Part shown: positions 34,950-43,524 of the stretch, one piece after another
Position numbering within the stretch: the first letter of the stretch is position 1
Layout of the letters: every line of letters begins with the position of its first letter
The notes under the pieces: model-generated
The model's input: the letters and a program-made list of their open reading frames with translations, nothing else
Told to the model about the DNA's origin: nothing
Database searches by the model: none
Program-made: the position numbers and the translations under genes
Origin: Actinomadura physcomitrii
GTDB lineage: Bacteria > Actinomycetota > Actinomycetes > Streptosporangiales > Streptosporangiaceae
Reading direction: 5' to 3'
DNA length: 64,000 bases
Assembly: GCF_008923205.2 (NCBI RefSeq)
Contig: NZ_WBMS02000026.1
Location: forward strand, 1 to 64,000

Positions 34950-35663
34950 ATGTCCGGATTCAGTCCCGCGTTCGAACGCCTCGGCGCCGCCCTGGCGGCC
35001 GTCGTCCTGCAGCGGCAGGAGACGCTCGCCGAGTTCCTCCCGCGCGAGGACTGGAGCGCCGACCTCACCGCCCGCACCTACACCAGCGGCGGCGTGACCG
35101 TCCGCGTCTCGCTGCTCGGCTCCTACGCCGCGCGCGAGCGCACCTGGCTGTGGGGGTGGGCGAACCCGCAGTTCGGCGACGCCCATCCCGCGGTCGTCCC
35201 GACGCTGGTGATCCGCGCCCTCGGCGAGCGGCTCGGCATCACCGAGTTCACCACCCCCGAGGTCGACCTGTCCTGGTACGACGGGCCCGCCGGGCACGGC
35301 GGCGAGCTGATCGCGATGGCGGCGGGCGGGGTGCTGCAGGGCGCCGGCTACATCGGCGCCGGCTACGACGGCGGCTCGGCCTACCTGCACGTCGACGACC
35401 CGCAGGTGCCGGCGGCCGGCTGGGACCCGATCCCGGTCCCGCGGCTGCTGACCGGGGCGGCGAGCCTGTTCCCGCACGAGCCGCGGCTCACCCTCGCGGG
35501 ACTGCTGTCGCACCACCGCGTCGCCTACAGGCAGACCGACGAGGTGACGGAGATGCGGCTGCCCGGCGGCGGGACCGCCCGCGCGCTGTTCGACGGCCTC
35601 GGCCGGTTCGTCGACTGGCAGGCCGAACTGGTGCCCCCGGCGCCCGCCGCGCTCCGCGGCTGA
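34950..35663 (+). CDS. DUF6882-like protein
   Basis: The 237-residue soluble protein shares the pattern of DUF6882, with a repeated WxWGWANPxF-type segment (LWGWANPQFGDAHPAV), and no known function. I chose the ATG at 34950 because the upstream GTG adds 16 residues before a normal-looking start. It contains no catalytic motif I recognise. Codon bias matches the neighbours. Confidence 0.7.
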   Translation: MSGFSPAFERLGAALAAVVLQRQETLAEFLPREDWSADLTARTYTSGGVTVRVSLLGSYAARERTWLWGWANPQFGDAHPAVVPTLVIRALGERLGITEFTTPEVDLSWYDGPAGHGGELIAMAAGGVLQGAGYIGAGYDGGSAYLHVDDPQVPAAGWDPIPVPRLLTGAASLFPHEPRLTLAGLLSHHRVAYRQTDEVTEMRLPGGGTARALFDGLGRFVDWQAELVPPAPAALRG

Positions 35664-35768
35664 CCGCGCGGCGGGCCGGTACCGGACACCCGCTCGACGC
35701 CCCCTCTCACGGTGAGCCGCCACGCGGGGCAGGCCGGTGGGGAAGACGACGCCGTGGCCCTAGGGCGA

Positions 35769-37382
35769 TCAGGCACCGATCATCGACCGCAACGAGGTCT
35801 CCAGCATCAGCGGCCGAGACAACTGCTCTACGGGGCCGCCGGCGCGGGCGTCCTCGCACACGTCCAGCACGGCGTCGGGATCAATGAGCCCGGCATCGGC
35901 GAGGATGGACCCGGACCGGATGACCTCTGCCAGCAGCGGAACACCCCACCGCCGCATCGCCGTCTCCATCACGGGCGCGAAGTTCTCGCGCAGCACCGGC
36001 CACACGACCGCCTCGGACATGCCACGCCGTCCCAAGAACCGGCGGAACAGCACCTTGCGGCGCCGCCACTGCACCGGAAGTTGCTCGGCGAAGCGCAACA
36101 GCTCCGGAGTGGCCAGCGGAGAGACCGGCCACAGCCCCTGCCGCATCGTCTGCGGCCACCGTGGCTCCAATCCGGTCAACGTCGTGTACTTCAGAACCGG
36201 CGCCGGTGCCGGGCCCTCTTCCAACCATGCCAGCGCGTCACGGCCGCTAGGACCGAGCCAGTCCGGGATCGACCGCAGCGTGCGCGGCCGGTTGAGCCGG
36301 CGGCGTTCCTCCGGGCGAAGATCCAGAAGGTCGTCGCCGGCGGCGCCGGTGAACACCGTGGTGACACCGGCGGCTACAAGTCGCTGTTGGAGCACGGTGG
36401 TGGCCTCGGCGGTGTTCCCGTCGCTGGGAGCGAACGGGACCCCCGCCCGGCGAACACCACCGGGCTTGAACGGCGCGTGCTCGGCGACCGGAACGACATG
36501 ATCGGGTCCGAGCCCGAGCCGCTCGATCAACTCGTCCCGGCGGCTCATCTGCTGGACGCCGGCCTCGCCCGGCAGGTTGAGCACCGCCGTGTGGACACTG
36601 TGCGGAGAAGCTCGGTGCAGGTCGGAAAGCGCGACCGCGACGACCGCCGAGTCCATCCCGCCCGACAGCTCGATCGCGGTGCGGCCAGGCGCGGCACGCC
36701 ACTGCCCGGTCACCTCGGTAAGCAGACCCTCCAGCACTGCGACCGGGTCGGCGCCGGACCTCAATTCGCGGGGCAGCGCGTGTCTGGCCGCCGACGGATA
36801 GACGATGTCCAGGCCCTTCCCGTCGAAGCAGGCGGTCGCGCGTTCGGTGAGCGTGTACACCTCCCGAAAGATGGTCTGAGTGCTATAGAGCACTCGCATC
36901 GACAAGAACCGGGTGGCCTCATCGAGGTTGATCCGGTCAGTCGACCAGAACGCCGACAGGTCCAGCAGGTCCCACGACCCGTGCAGCGTGCCGGCGTGGA
37001 CGGTGAGTTGGAGCGGTGCGGCGCTGATCGATCCGCAACTGATCCGCGCCTGGCTGAGACCGGCCGCAGTGCCCGCGTCCAGGTCGATGACGACGAATCC
37101 CAGCGGCCAGGCGCCGGCAGCGCGACGTAGATCCTCGAACAGTTCGGCGTCCACCTGGACGGGACGCGCGCCGGGCTGCGGCGCGGGCAGGACGTCAGGG
37201 CCTGCGGCGCGCTCGCGCACCACCAGGAACGCTGCGGAGCCATCGGTCCTGGCGACCATCTGGTGCTCCAGCGCCTCGTGCGCGAACGGCTCGAACGACC
37301 CGCACGCGGACGACCAGCTTTTACCGTTGAACTCCCATCCAGCGATCGGGTCGGGGCCACCGGTGATCTGCAACTTCAGCAT
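35769..37382 (-). CDS. Lasso-cyclase-like asparagine synthetase homologue
   Basis: The 537-residue protein has an N-terminal domain (1-215) like the glutaminase half of AsnB but without the catalytic Cys2 (it starts Met-Leu-Lys), and a C-terminal AsnB-type adenylating domain with the PP-loop SGGMDS at 240-245 and TGAAGDDLL at about 345-353. A missing glutaminase cysteine with an intact PP-loop is the pattern of lasso-peptide macrolactam synthetases (protein C), which adenylate a side chain carboxyl and close it on the N-terminus of the core. The ATG at 37382 has a GAGGGA ribosome binding site. It follows a 43-residue peptide gene and a stem-loop. It resembles what is called the albusnodin-type cyclase group; no B protease or RRE is nearby. 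An ordinary amide synthetase cannot be excluded. Confidence 0.8.
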   Translation of the reverse strand: MLKLQITGGPDPIAGWEFNGKSWSSACGSFEPFAHEALEHQMVARTDGSAAFLVVRERAAGPDVLPAPQPGARPVQVDAELFEDLRRAAGAWPLGFVVIDLDAGTAAGLSQARISCGSISAAPLQLTVHAGTLHGSWDLLDLSAFWSTDRINLDEATRFLSMRVLYSTQTIFREVYTLTERATACFDGKGLDIVYPSAARHALPRELRSGADPVAVLEGLLTEVTGQWRAAPGRTAIELSGGMDSAVVAVALSDLHRASPHSVHTAVLNLPGEAGVQQMSRRDELIERLGLGPDHVVPVAEHAPFKPGGVRRAGVPFAPSDGNTAEATTVLQQRLVAAGVTTVFTGAAGDDLLDLRPEERRRLNRPRTLRSIPDWLGPSGRDALAWLEEGPAPAPVLKYTTLTGLEPRWPQTMRQGLWPVSPLATPELLRFAEQLPVQWRRRKVLFRRFLGRRGMSEAVVWPVLRENFAPVMETAMRRWGVPLLAEVIRSGSILADAGLIDPDAVLDVCEDARAGGPVEQLSRPLMLETSLRSMIGA

Positions 37383-37421
37383 CGTTCCCTCGGTTTTCCT
37401 ACGCAGGGGGAGCAAAGGGAG

Positions 37422-37475
37422 AGCGGCCCCGGAACCGGACGTGAGGGCGGAGCCATCCGAACTCCGGGGGCCGCT
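37422..37475 (-). terminator. Stem-loop between peptide gene and cyclase gene
   Basis: Arms at 37422-37433 and 37463-37475 pair as AGCGGCCCCGGA with one bulged base, about 12 bp. It lies between the small peptide gene and the cyclase gene on the same transcript. Such partial terminators or RNA-stabilising hairpins are common in RiPP operons and give more precursor than enzyme; here that is inference. No long T run follows. Confidence 0.6.
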
Positions 37476-37487
37476 GGGGAGAAGAGG

Positions 37488-37619
37488 TCAGTCCTCCTCG
37501 GTGTAGGTGTCGCTGTCACCCGGGGTCTTGCTGTTGAGCGCCTCGGCCGCCGGGATCTCCAGCACCTGCGGACCCGCGAACAGGTCCTCCACCGCGCGTT
37601 GGGTCGTCTCGGTCATCAT
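37488..37619 (-). CDS. Putative lasso-type precursor peptide (43 residues)
   Basis: A short frame from ATG at 37619 (an adjacent second ATG follows) to TGA-type stop at 37488 has an excellent AAAGGAG ribosome binding site. The leader is residues 1-33, with the hydrophobic segment GPQVLEIPAAEAL, and it ends KTP. The C-terminal GDSDTYTEED (34-43) has Gly first, Thr at position -2 and Glu at positions 8 and 9, as in lasso cores that close an 8- or 9-residue ring. The tail after the ring would be only one or two residues, so either the lasso is minimal or the product differs. It overlaps no other gene and precedes the cyclase homologue. It is too short for family detection from memory. Confidence 0.65.
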   Translation of the reverse strand: MMTETTQRAVEDLFAGPQVLEIPAAEALNSKTPGDSDTYTEED

Positions 37620-37813
37620 CTCGATCTCTCCTTTCCCCGGGCCGCCTGCCGGCCCGGCGGTCAGCGTGTCCCGCCTGTCATATACACAACTCCATTGGAA
37701 CGGCGGCGACCATAGCGGCGTGTTTTTCTCGATTTTTCTTACCAGCCGGATAGGCGAGTGCCCTAGATTCCTGATGGCGAAGGGAAGATAGTGGCCCCCG
37801 GGAGGTGGCAACA
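37620..37813. promoter_or_regulatory. Divergent promoter region of the peptide cassette
   Basis: This 194-base gap separates the peptide gene (minus) from the regulator (plus) and is clearly less GC-rich than its surroundings, with T- and A-rich stretches around 37680-37770. A GC-rich hairpin (arms CCGGGCCG at 37637-37644 and its complement at 37650-37657) lies just upstream of the peptide's ribosome binding site. No -10/-35 pair is clear enough to name. Confidence 0.5.
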
Positions 37814-39202
37814 ATGCCGAGACCTCGCATGATCGAGATCCGCAACACCGCACTGGACACCGAACTGGCCCGGATCGGAATACCGCTCACAGCAGTCGCC
37901 GATCAGATCAACCAAGTAGCAGAGGAGAACAACTGCCACTTTCGCTACAACGCCAGTTCGCTGTCGCACTGGCTCACCGGACGTACACCCCAGCCAGAGC
38001 GGATCCCCGTGATCGTTGAAGCTTTCCGGAGGCTGCTCGTCGCGCCCGGCCTGCGTGCGGCCGACTTAGGCTGGGAAGAGGCTGATCAGGACGGGGAGGA
38101 TCCGGAAGGTGCGGATCCGTGGCGAGCAGACCCGATGACCTGGTTGGACCACCTCGGGAGGCTCGATATGTACCCCGATGACCGCGTACCGGATCATCGT
38201 CCCGGCCGTCGAACCCTGCTGTTCTCGCTGGCGGCCGCCGCCGTTCCCGCCGCCTCCGGCGCTCCGCCCCGGCCATCACCCAGCCCGGGCAGGACGGCAG
38301 GCTCCGCCGAGGCCGCTCGTATCCGAGAAGTGAGCACGGTCTTCAGCGATCTGGACGACCGATTCGGCGGCGCCCATGTCCGCGCCTCGATCGCGGCCTA
38401 CCTCACCAACCACGTCGTCCCCGTGCTCCGGCACGCGTCCCCTCGAAGTCGACCGGCACTCTTCGCCGCAGCGGCGGAAATGTCGTACCTAGCCGGATGG
38501 ATGGCCAGCGACGCCGGAAAAGCCGGAATTGCTCAGGGATATTACATTCAATCGGTTCGGATGGCCGTTCAGGCGGACGACTACCGGTTGAAGGCCACCA
38601 CCCTACGCGCCATGGCGCTACAGGCCGTGGAACTTGGCCACACCAGACACGGACGCGACCTTGCCGACGCCGCGGAACGGACTCTTCCGGCATCGGCGCC
38701 CCCTCGGCTCCGTAGCTGGATCACCGCCATGCGCGCGGAAGCCCACGCAGCCGACGGCGAATCTCAGGCCGCCCGTATTCTCCTGAAAGCTGCCGAGCGA
38801 GACCTTGAACGTGCCTCATCGTCCCAGGCCCCGGACTGGACGGGCTCCTCCTACTCCCACGCTGCCCTTCGCCACCAGACCGGAACAACTCTGGCCAGCG
38901 CCGGGGACCTGGCTCCAGCCGAGGAATACCTTTCGGCCTCCTTGATCGGCCGCCCCGGCACTCAACGCCGCTCCCGGTCGCTCATCGGAACTCGACTCGC
39001 CGCCTTGCAGCTTCGCCGCAACCAGCCGGACGCCGCCGCGCTGACCGTCGAATCCATCAGCAGCGACCTGACGATGGTGGTATCCGCCCGTGTCGACCGT
39101 GAGCTGGGCCGCCTACGCGCGAACTGGAGCAAGGCACGGTCCGATCCCACAGTCAGCGAGATCGATCATTTCGTCGCCGGGCTCATTCGGCAACGCGCGT
39201 AG
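37814..39202 (+). CDS. HTH regulator with helical C-terminal domain
   Basis: The 462-residue protein has an N-terminal DNA-binding region (about 8-75) with a helix-turn-helix-like segment around SSLSHWLTGRTPQPERIPVIVEAF, an acidic linker, a short hydrophobic stretch (RRTLLFSLAAAAVPAA, about 132-147), and a C-terminal all-helical region of about 300 residues that looks like TPR-type repeats. This plan is frequent in actinomycete XRE-like regulators. The ATG at 37814 has a GGGAGG site nine bases upstream, better placed than the GTG three codons earlier. It diverges from the peptide gene and is the natural candidate for its control. Confidence 0.75.
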   Translation: MPRPRMIEIRNTALDTELARIGIPLTAVADQINQVAEENNCHFRYNASSLSHWLTGRTPQPERIPVIVEAFRRLLVAPGLRAADLGWEEADQDGEDPEGADPWRADPMTWLDHLGRLDMYPDDRVPDHRPGRRTLLFSLAAAAVPAASGAPPRPSPSPGRTAGSAEAARIREVSTVFSDLDDRFGGAHVRASIAAYLTNHVVPVLRHASPRSRPALFAAAAEMSYLAGWMASDAGKAGIAQGYYIQSVRMAVQADDYRLKATTLRAMALQAVELGHTRHGRDLADAAERTLPASAPPRLRSWITAMRAEAHAADGESQAARILLKAAERDLERASSSQAPDWTGSSYSHAALRHQTGTTLASAGDLAPAEEYLSASLIGRPGTQRRSRSLIGTRLAALQLRRNQPDAAALTVESISSDLTMVVSARVDRELGRLRANWSKARSDPTVSEIDHFVAGLIRQRA

Positions 39203-39222
39203 CGAGCGCCCGGCCCAGACGG

Positions 39223-42200
39223 TCATTGGCGGACAGCGCGCGGGCCGAAGAGGCTTTTGACGTCTCCGAAGAACGCCGAGTCCGCGCGGACCTGGAAGTA
39301 CTCCAGGTTGTAGAGGGTGCCACGGCCGCCGGGGAGCAAGCATTCCAGATGGACGGGGGCTTCTCCTGGATGGGCGGTGAGAACGCGCTTGAGTTCGAGG
39401 ACGGTCTTGTTGTTGATCTTGTCGTTGGGGACGCTGATGACGACGGGCGGCTCTTTGCCCGTGGCGGCGGACACGTCCAGCACTTGCATCTCCTGGGCAT
39501 TGATGGAGACGCTGCCGTCACGTTCGTTGATCTTGCCCAGGACGCTGATGACCACGTCGGACGCGAGCGCCGCGCTGTAGAGCTGGTAGGAGGAGGGGAA
39601 GAACAGGACCTCGATGGTGCCGTCGAGGTCTTCGAGCTTGACGATCGCCCAGGTGTTGCCCTGCTTGGTGACCTTGCGGTCCAGCCCGGAGATCAGCCCG
39701 GCCAGCCGCACCATGCCCTGCCGGCCGCCGGCGCTGGCCTCGGCGGTGGTGACGTCCCGGTTCTTCTCCAGGATCCGTTCGGCCCCGTCCAGCGGATGGG
39801 ACGACACGTACAGGCCGAGCATCTCCCGCTCGAAGGTCAGCAGCGTCGACTTGTCCCACTCGTCGCCATCGGGGATGGTCACGGCGAGCGATGAACCGCC
39901 GGCGTCGTCGGTGTCCAGGCCGCCGAACAGCGAGTCCTGTCCGATCGCGGCGTTCTTCTTCTCGCTGATCACCGACTCGACGGCCGCTTCATGGACCATC
40001 ATCAGCGCCCGGCGCTGGTGCCCGAGGTCGTCGAACGCGCCCGCCTTGATCAGCGATTCGATGGCGCGCTTGTTGCACACCGGCATCGGCACCTTGTCGA
40101 GGAAGTCGCCGAAGTCGGTGTAGGCGCCCTTCTCCTTGCGGGCGGTGATGATGCCGTCCACGACGTTGTCGCCGACGTTGCGGATCGCGCCGAGCCCGAA
40201 CCGGACGTCGTCGCCGACCGCGGCGAACACCCCGATGGACTCGTTGACGCTCGGCGGCAGCACCTTGACCTTCATGCGGCGGCATTCGCCGAGGTAGACC
40301 GCCATCTTGTCCTTGTTGTCGCCGACGGAGGTCAGCAGCGCGGCCATGTACTCGGCGGGGTAGTTCGCCTTCATGTACGCGGTCCAGTACGACACCATCC
40401 CGTACCCGGCGGTGTGGGACTTGTTGAACCCGTACTGGGAGAACGGCACCAGGACGTCCCAGACCGCCTGCGCGGCTTCGGCGGAGTAGCCCTTGTCCGC
40501 CATGCCCTTGGAGAAGATGGACCACTGCTTGTCCATCTCCTCCTTCTTCTTCTTGCCCATCGCGCGGCGCAGCAGGTCCGCGCCGCCGAGGGTGTACCCG
40601 GCGAGCTGCTGCGCGATCGCCATGACCTGCTCCTGGTACACCACCAAGTGGTAAGTGGTACCGAGGATCGGCTCCAGCGCGTCCTTCAGCTCGGGGTGGA
40701 TCGGGGCGATCTCCTGCTGCCCGGCCTTGCGGAGGGCGTAGTTGACGTGGGCGTTGGCGCCCATCGGGCCCGGCCGCCCGAGCGCGAGGACGGCGGAGAC
40801 GTCCTCGAACCGGGTCGGCGCCATCAGCTTGGTGAGGTCCCGCATCATCGACGAGTCGAGCTGGAACACACCGAGTGTCCACCCGGCGCGCAGCAGCGCG
40901 TAGGTCTTCTCGTCGTCCATCGGGATGTCGGTCAGCTTGACCTCGATCCCGCGGTTGGCCTTCACGTTGTGGATCGCGTCACCGAGGATCGTCAGGTTCC
41001 GCAGCCCCAGGAAGTCCATCTTGAGCGCGCCCAGCTCCTCGCAGGAGGGGCCGTCGTAGCCGGTGATGCGGGCGCCGTCGTCGGGGCGCTGGTGGATCGG
41101 CATCACGTTGATCAGCGGCTCGGAGGACAGGATCACCCCGGCGGCGTGCACGCCGGTGCCGCGGGTCAATCCCTCGATGCCGACGGCGGTGTCCATCACG
41201 CGTTTGACGTCGACGTCGTCGGAGTACAGCTGGCGCAGCTCGGTCGCTTCGCTGTAGCGGGGGTGGGACTCGTCGAACACCGCCGACAGCGGGATCTCCT
41301 TGCCGGCGGCGGCCGGCGGGAACGCCTTGGTGATGCGGTCGCCGAGCGCGAACGGCAGTCCGTGGATGCGGCAGGAGTCCTTCACCGCCGCCTTGGACTT
41401 GATGGACATGTAGGTGATGATCAGTGAGACGTTGTCCCGGCCGTACTTCTCGGTGACGTAGTCGATCATCTGCTCGCGCTGGCGGTCGTCGAAGTCGAGG
41501 TCGACATCGGGCATCGACACGCGCTCGGGGTTGAGGAACCGCTCGAAGATCAAACCGTGCTCGATCGGGTCCAGGTCGGTGATGTCGGTGACGTAGGCGA
41601 CCATCGACCCGGTCGCCGACCCGCGACCCGGACCCAGCCAGATGCCGTTGTTCTTGGCGTACCGGCAGATGTCGGAGACGACGAGGAAGTAACCGGGGAA
41701 CCCCATGTCGTCGATGACCTTGAGTTCGTACTCGATGCGCTCGAGCACCTCGGCGGGGACGGGGTCACCGAACCGGTTCACCGCGCCGGCCATCGCCTCC
41801 TTGCGCAGCCAGCTGCTCTCAGTCTCGCCTTCGGGAATGGGGAACTTCGCGGCAAGGTCGCGGCGCTCGTACACCTCGTCGTAGGGCTCGACCATCTCGG
41901 CGACGAGCAGGGTGTTACGGCACCCCTCCAGCCAGGCGTCGGAGGAGTCCACGGCCCGCATCTCATCAGCGGTCTTGAGGTAGTAGCCCGACCCGCCGAA
42001 CCGGAACCGGTCAGGGTCGGTGATCAGCGCCTGCGTTCCGACGCACAGCAGCGCGTCGTGCGCGGTCGCCTGGTCCTCGGTGACGTAATGGGAGTCGTTG
42101 GTGACCAGCGGCGGGATCCCGAGCGTCTGCGCGATCTTCAGCAGATCCTCGCGGACCCGCCGCTCCAGCGGCAGCCCATGGTCCATCAACTCCAGGAAGT

Positions 42201-42780
42201 AGTGGTCCTTGCCGAAGATCTCCTGGTACTTCGCCGCCGCCTTCAACGCCTCGTCGTACTGGCCGAGCCGAAGACGCGTCTGCACCGCCCCCGACGGGCA
42301 TCCGGTCGTGGCGATGAGGCCCTTGGAGTGCTCGGCGAGCAGCTCATCGTCCATCCGGGGCCACTTGCGGTAGTGCCCCTCCAACGAAGCGCGCGAAGAG
42401 AGTCGCATCAGGTTCCGCAGGCCCTCGGCGTCACGCGCCCAGATCGTCTTGTGCAGGTACGACCCGGACGCGGAGACGTCACCGCCCTCACCGGTCTGCT
42501 CGTTGGTCTTCTTCTGGTGCGGCTCGCCCCACAGGATCGGCTTCTTGACGAACCGCGACTCGGGCGCCACGTATCCCTCAATCCCGATCACGGGCTTGAT
42601 GTCGGCCTTCTTGGCCGCCTTCCAGAACTCATACGAGCCGAACAGGTTGCCGTGGTCGGACATGGCCACCGCCGGCATGCCCAGTTCGGCGGCCCTGGCC
42701 ACCAGCGGACTGATCTTCGCAGCGCCGTCCAACATGCTGTACTCGGTGTGAACATGCAGGTGAACGTAAGAGTCGGCCAT
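39223..42780 (-). CDS. dnaE: DNA polymerase III alpha subunit (DnaE1 type)
   Basis: This is the replicative polymerase catalytic subunit, 1185 residues, full length. It has the N-terminal PHP domain (HLHVHTEYSMLDG, residues 7-19, and SDHGN), the catalytic aspartates in PDVDLDF (D424, D426), the FNKSHTAGYG segment, and the C-terminal OB-fold and beta-clamp-binding region near QDSLFGG. The ATG at 42780 has a GGAGG ribosome binding site; two upstream in-frame ATG codons lack one. It sits in the standard actinobacterial neighbourhood of rluD-like, lspA and ileS. The convergent gene ends 20 bases away. Confidence 0.97.
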   Translation of the reverse strand: MADSYVHLHVHTEYSMLDGAAKISPLVARAAELGMPAVAMSDHGNLFGSYEFWKAAKKADIKPVIGIEGYVAPESRFVKKPILWGEPHQKKTNEQTGEGGDVSASGSYLHKTIWARDAEGLRNLMRLSSRASLEGHYRKWPRMDDELLAEHSKGLIATTGCPSGAVQTRLRLGQYDEALKAAAKYQEIFGKDHYFLELMDHGLPLERRVREDLLKIAQTLGIPPLVTNDSHYVTEDQATAHDALLCVGTQALITDPDRFRFGGSGYYLKTADEMRAVDSSDAWLEGCRNTLLVAEMVEPYDEVYERRDLAAKFPIPEGETESSWLRKEAMAGAVNRFGDPVPAEVLERIEYELKVIDDMGFPGYFLVVSDICRYAKNNGIWLGPGRGSATGSMVAYVTDITDLDPIEHGLIFERFLNPERVSMPDVDLDFDDRQREQMIDYVTEKYGRDNVSLIITYMSIKSKAAVKDSCRIHGLPFALGDRITKAFPPAAAGKEIPLSAVFDESHPRYSEATELRQLYSDDVDVKRVMDTAVGIEGLTRGTGVHAAGVILSSEPLINVMPIHQRPDDGARITGYDGPSCEELGALKMDFLGLRNLTILGDAIHNVKANRGIEVKLTDIPMDDEKTYALLRAGWTLGVFQLDSSMMRDLTKLMAPTRFEDVSAVLALGRPGPMGANAHVNYALRKAGQQEIAPIHPELKDALEPILGTTYHLVVYQEQVMAIAQQLAGYTLGGADLLRRAMGKKKKEEMDKQWSIFSKGMADKGYSAEAAQAVWDVLVPFSQYGFNKSHTAGYGMVSYWTAYMKANYPAEYMAALLTSVGDNKDKMAVYLGECRRMKVKVLPPSVNESIGVFAAVGDDVRFGLGAIRNVGDNVVDGIITARKEKGAYTDFGDFLDKVPMPVCNKRAIESLIKAGAFDDLGHQRRALMMVHEAAVESVISEKKNAAIGQDSLFGGLDTDDAGGSSLAVTIPDGDEWDKSTLLTFEREMLGLYVSSHPLDGAERILEKNRDVTTAEASAGGRQGMVRLAGLISGLDRKVTKQGNTWAIVKLEDLDGTIEVLFFPSSYQLYSAALASDVVISVLGKINERDGSVSINAQEMQVLDVSAATGKEPPVVISVPNDKINNKTVLELKRVLTAHPGEAPVHLECLLPGGRGTLYNLEYFQVRADSAFFGDVKSLFGPRAVRQ

Positions 42781-43163
42781 GCCCGATGCGCCTCCTGATG
42801 CTCGCATGCGACCGCCCACGTGCGTGGCCCGCACGTGGTCGCGTTATCGGTCCCGGGGGAAGATCGCCGTCCCGGCCGGGTCGCCGGGATGGCGCGGTCC
42901 TGAGAGCCTAACCCCGTCCGGGGGGCGTCCGCTCCCCGACGCGCCCACCGTCTCGCGCGTCACATCCGGCACTCGCCGCGCCCTCTCCGGGATGTCTCAC
43001 GGAGCGAGACGGGCGTCCGGGATTTGACCGGCACGGGGCCTCCCGCCCTACCATTCACCGACCGACTTCCGACCGACCTCCCGGCCTGGGGCAGGCCTTC
43101 CGAACGCGGCCCCGGGCACGGATCCCCCGCGCGGTCCGGTCGCCGCGAGAGAGGGAGACCGCC
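42781..43163. other. Intergenic region between dnaE and chorismate mutase
   Basis: This 383-base divergent gap contains no gene. It holds the palindrome GTCTCACG..CGAGAC at 42994-43010, a possible promoter TTGACC (43024-43029) with TACCAT (43049-43054) and an unusually long 19-base spacer facing the chorismate mutase gene, and a CCGACCGAC-type repeat near 43059-43080. A dnaE promoter should also lie here but I cannot place it. Confidence 0.5.
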
Positions 43164-43517
43164 ATGCACGACCAGGTCATCGACGCCGCCGGGACGTCCT
43201 GCCCCGCCTGCGAGCCCGCCGACCCGCTGCTGCGCGTGCCGCTGCCGTCCGTCGCGGACCTGGGCACCGTTGCGGAGGCGCGCGCGGCCATCGACGGGCT
43301 GGACGCGGCGCTGGCCGTGCTGCTGGAGCGCCGCGCCGAGGTCGCCGCGCTCGTCCAGCGGCTCAAGCCCGTCGGCGGGTTCGCGGGCCGCAACCCCGAC
43401 CGGGAGCGGGCGATCGTCGACGCGATGGCCGAGCGCGCGCCCTCCCTCGGCCGCGACCGGCTCGCGCGGATCATGAACGCGGTGATCGAGGCCGGCCTGG
43501 ACGCCGCCGAGCGCTGA
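43164..43517 (+). CDS. Chorismate mutase, AroQ type
   Basis: The 117-residue product is a short helical AroQ-fold protein, with the first-helix pattern A-R-A-A-I-D-G-L-D-A-A-L-A-V-L-L-E-R-R followed by AALVQRLKP and a final helix with DRLARIMNAVIEAG. Chorismate mutase converts chorismate to prephenate for phenylalanine and tyrosine. The catalytic Arg/Lys/Glu set could not be checked residue by residue. A 30-residue N-terminal extension with two cysteines (SCPACEP) precedes the domain. The ATG at 43164 follows a GAGGGAGA ribosome binding site. Confidence 0.8.
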   Translation: MHDQVIDAAGTSCPACEPADPLLRVPLPSVADLGTVAEARAAIDGLDAALAVLLERRAEVAALVQRLKPVGGFAGRNPDRERAIVDAMAERAPSLGRDRLARIMNAVIEAGLDAAER

Positions 43518-43524
43518 CCGGCGG

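Noticed and set aside
35769-37382. True asparagine synthetase
   Set aside because: The protein starts Met-Leu-Lys without the Cys2 needed for glutamine hydrolysis, and it follows a small peptide gene.
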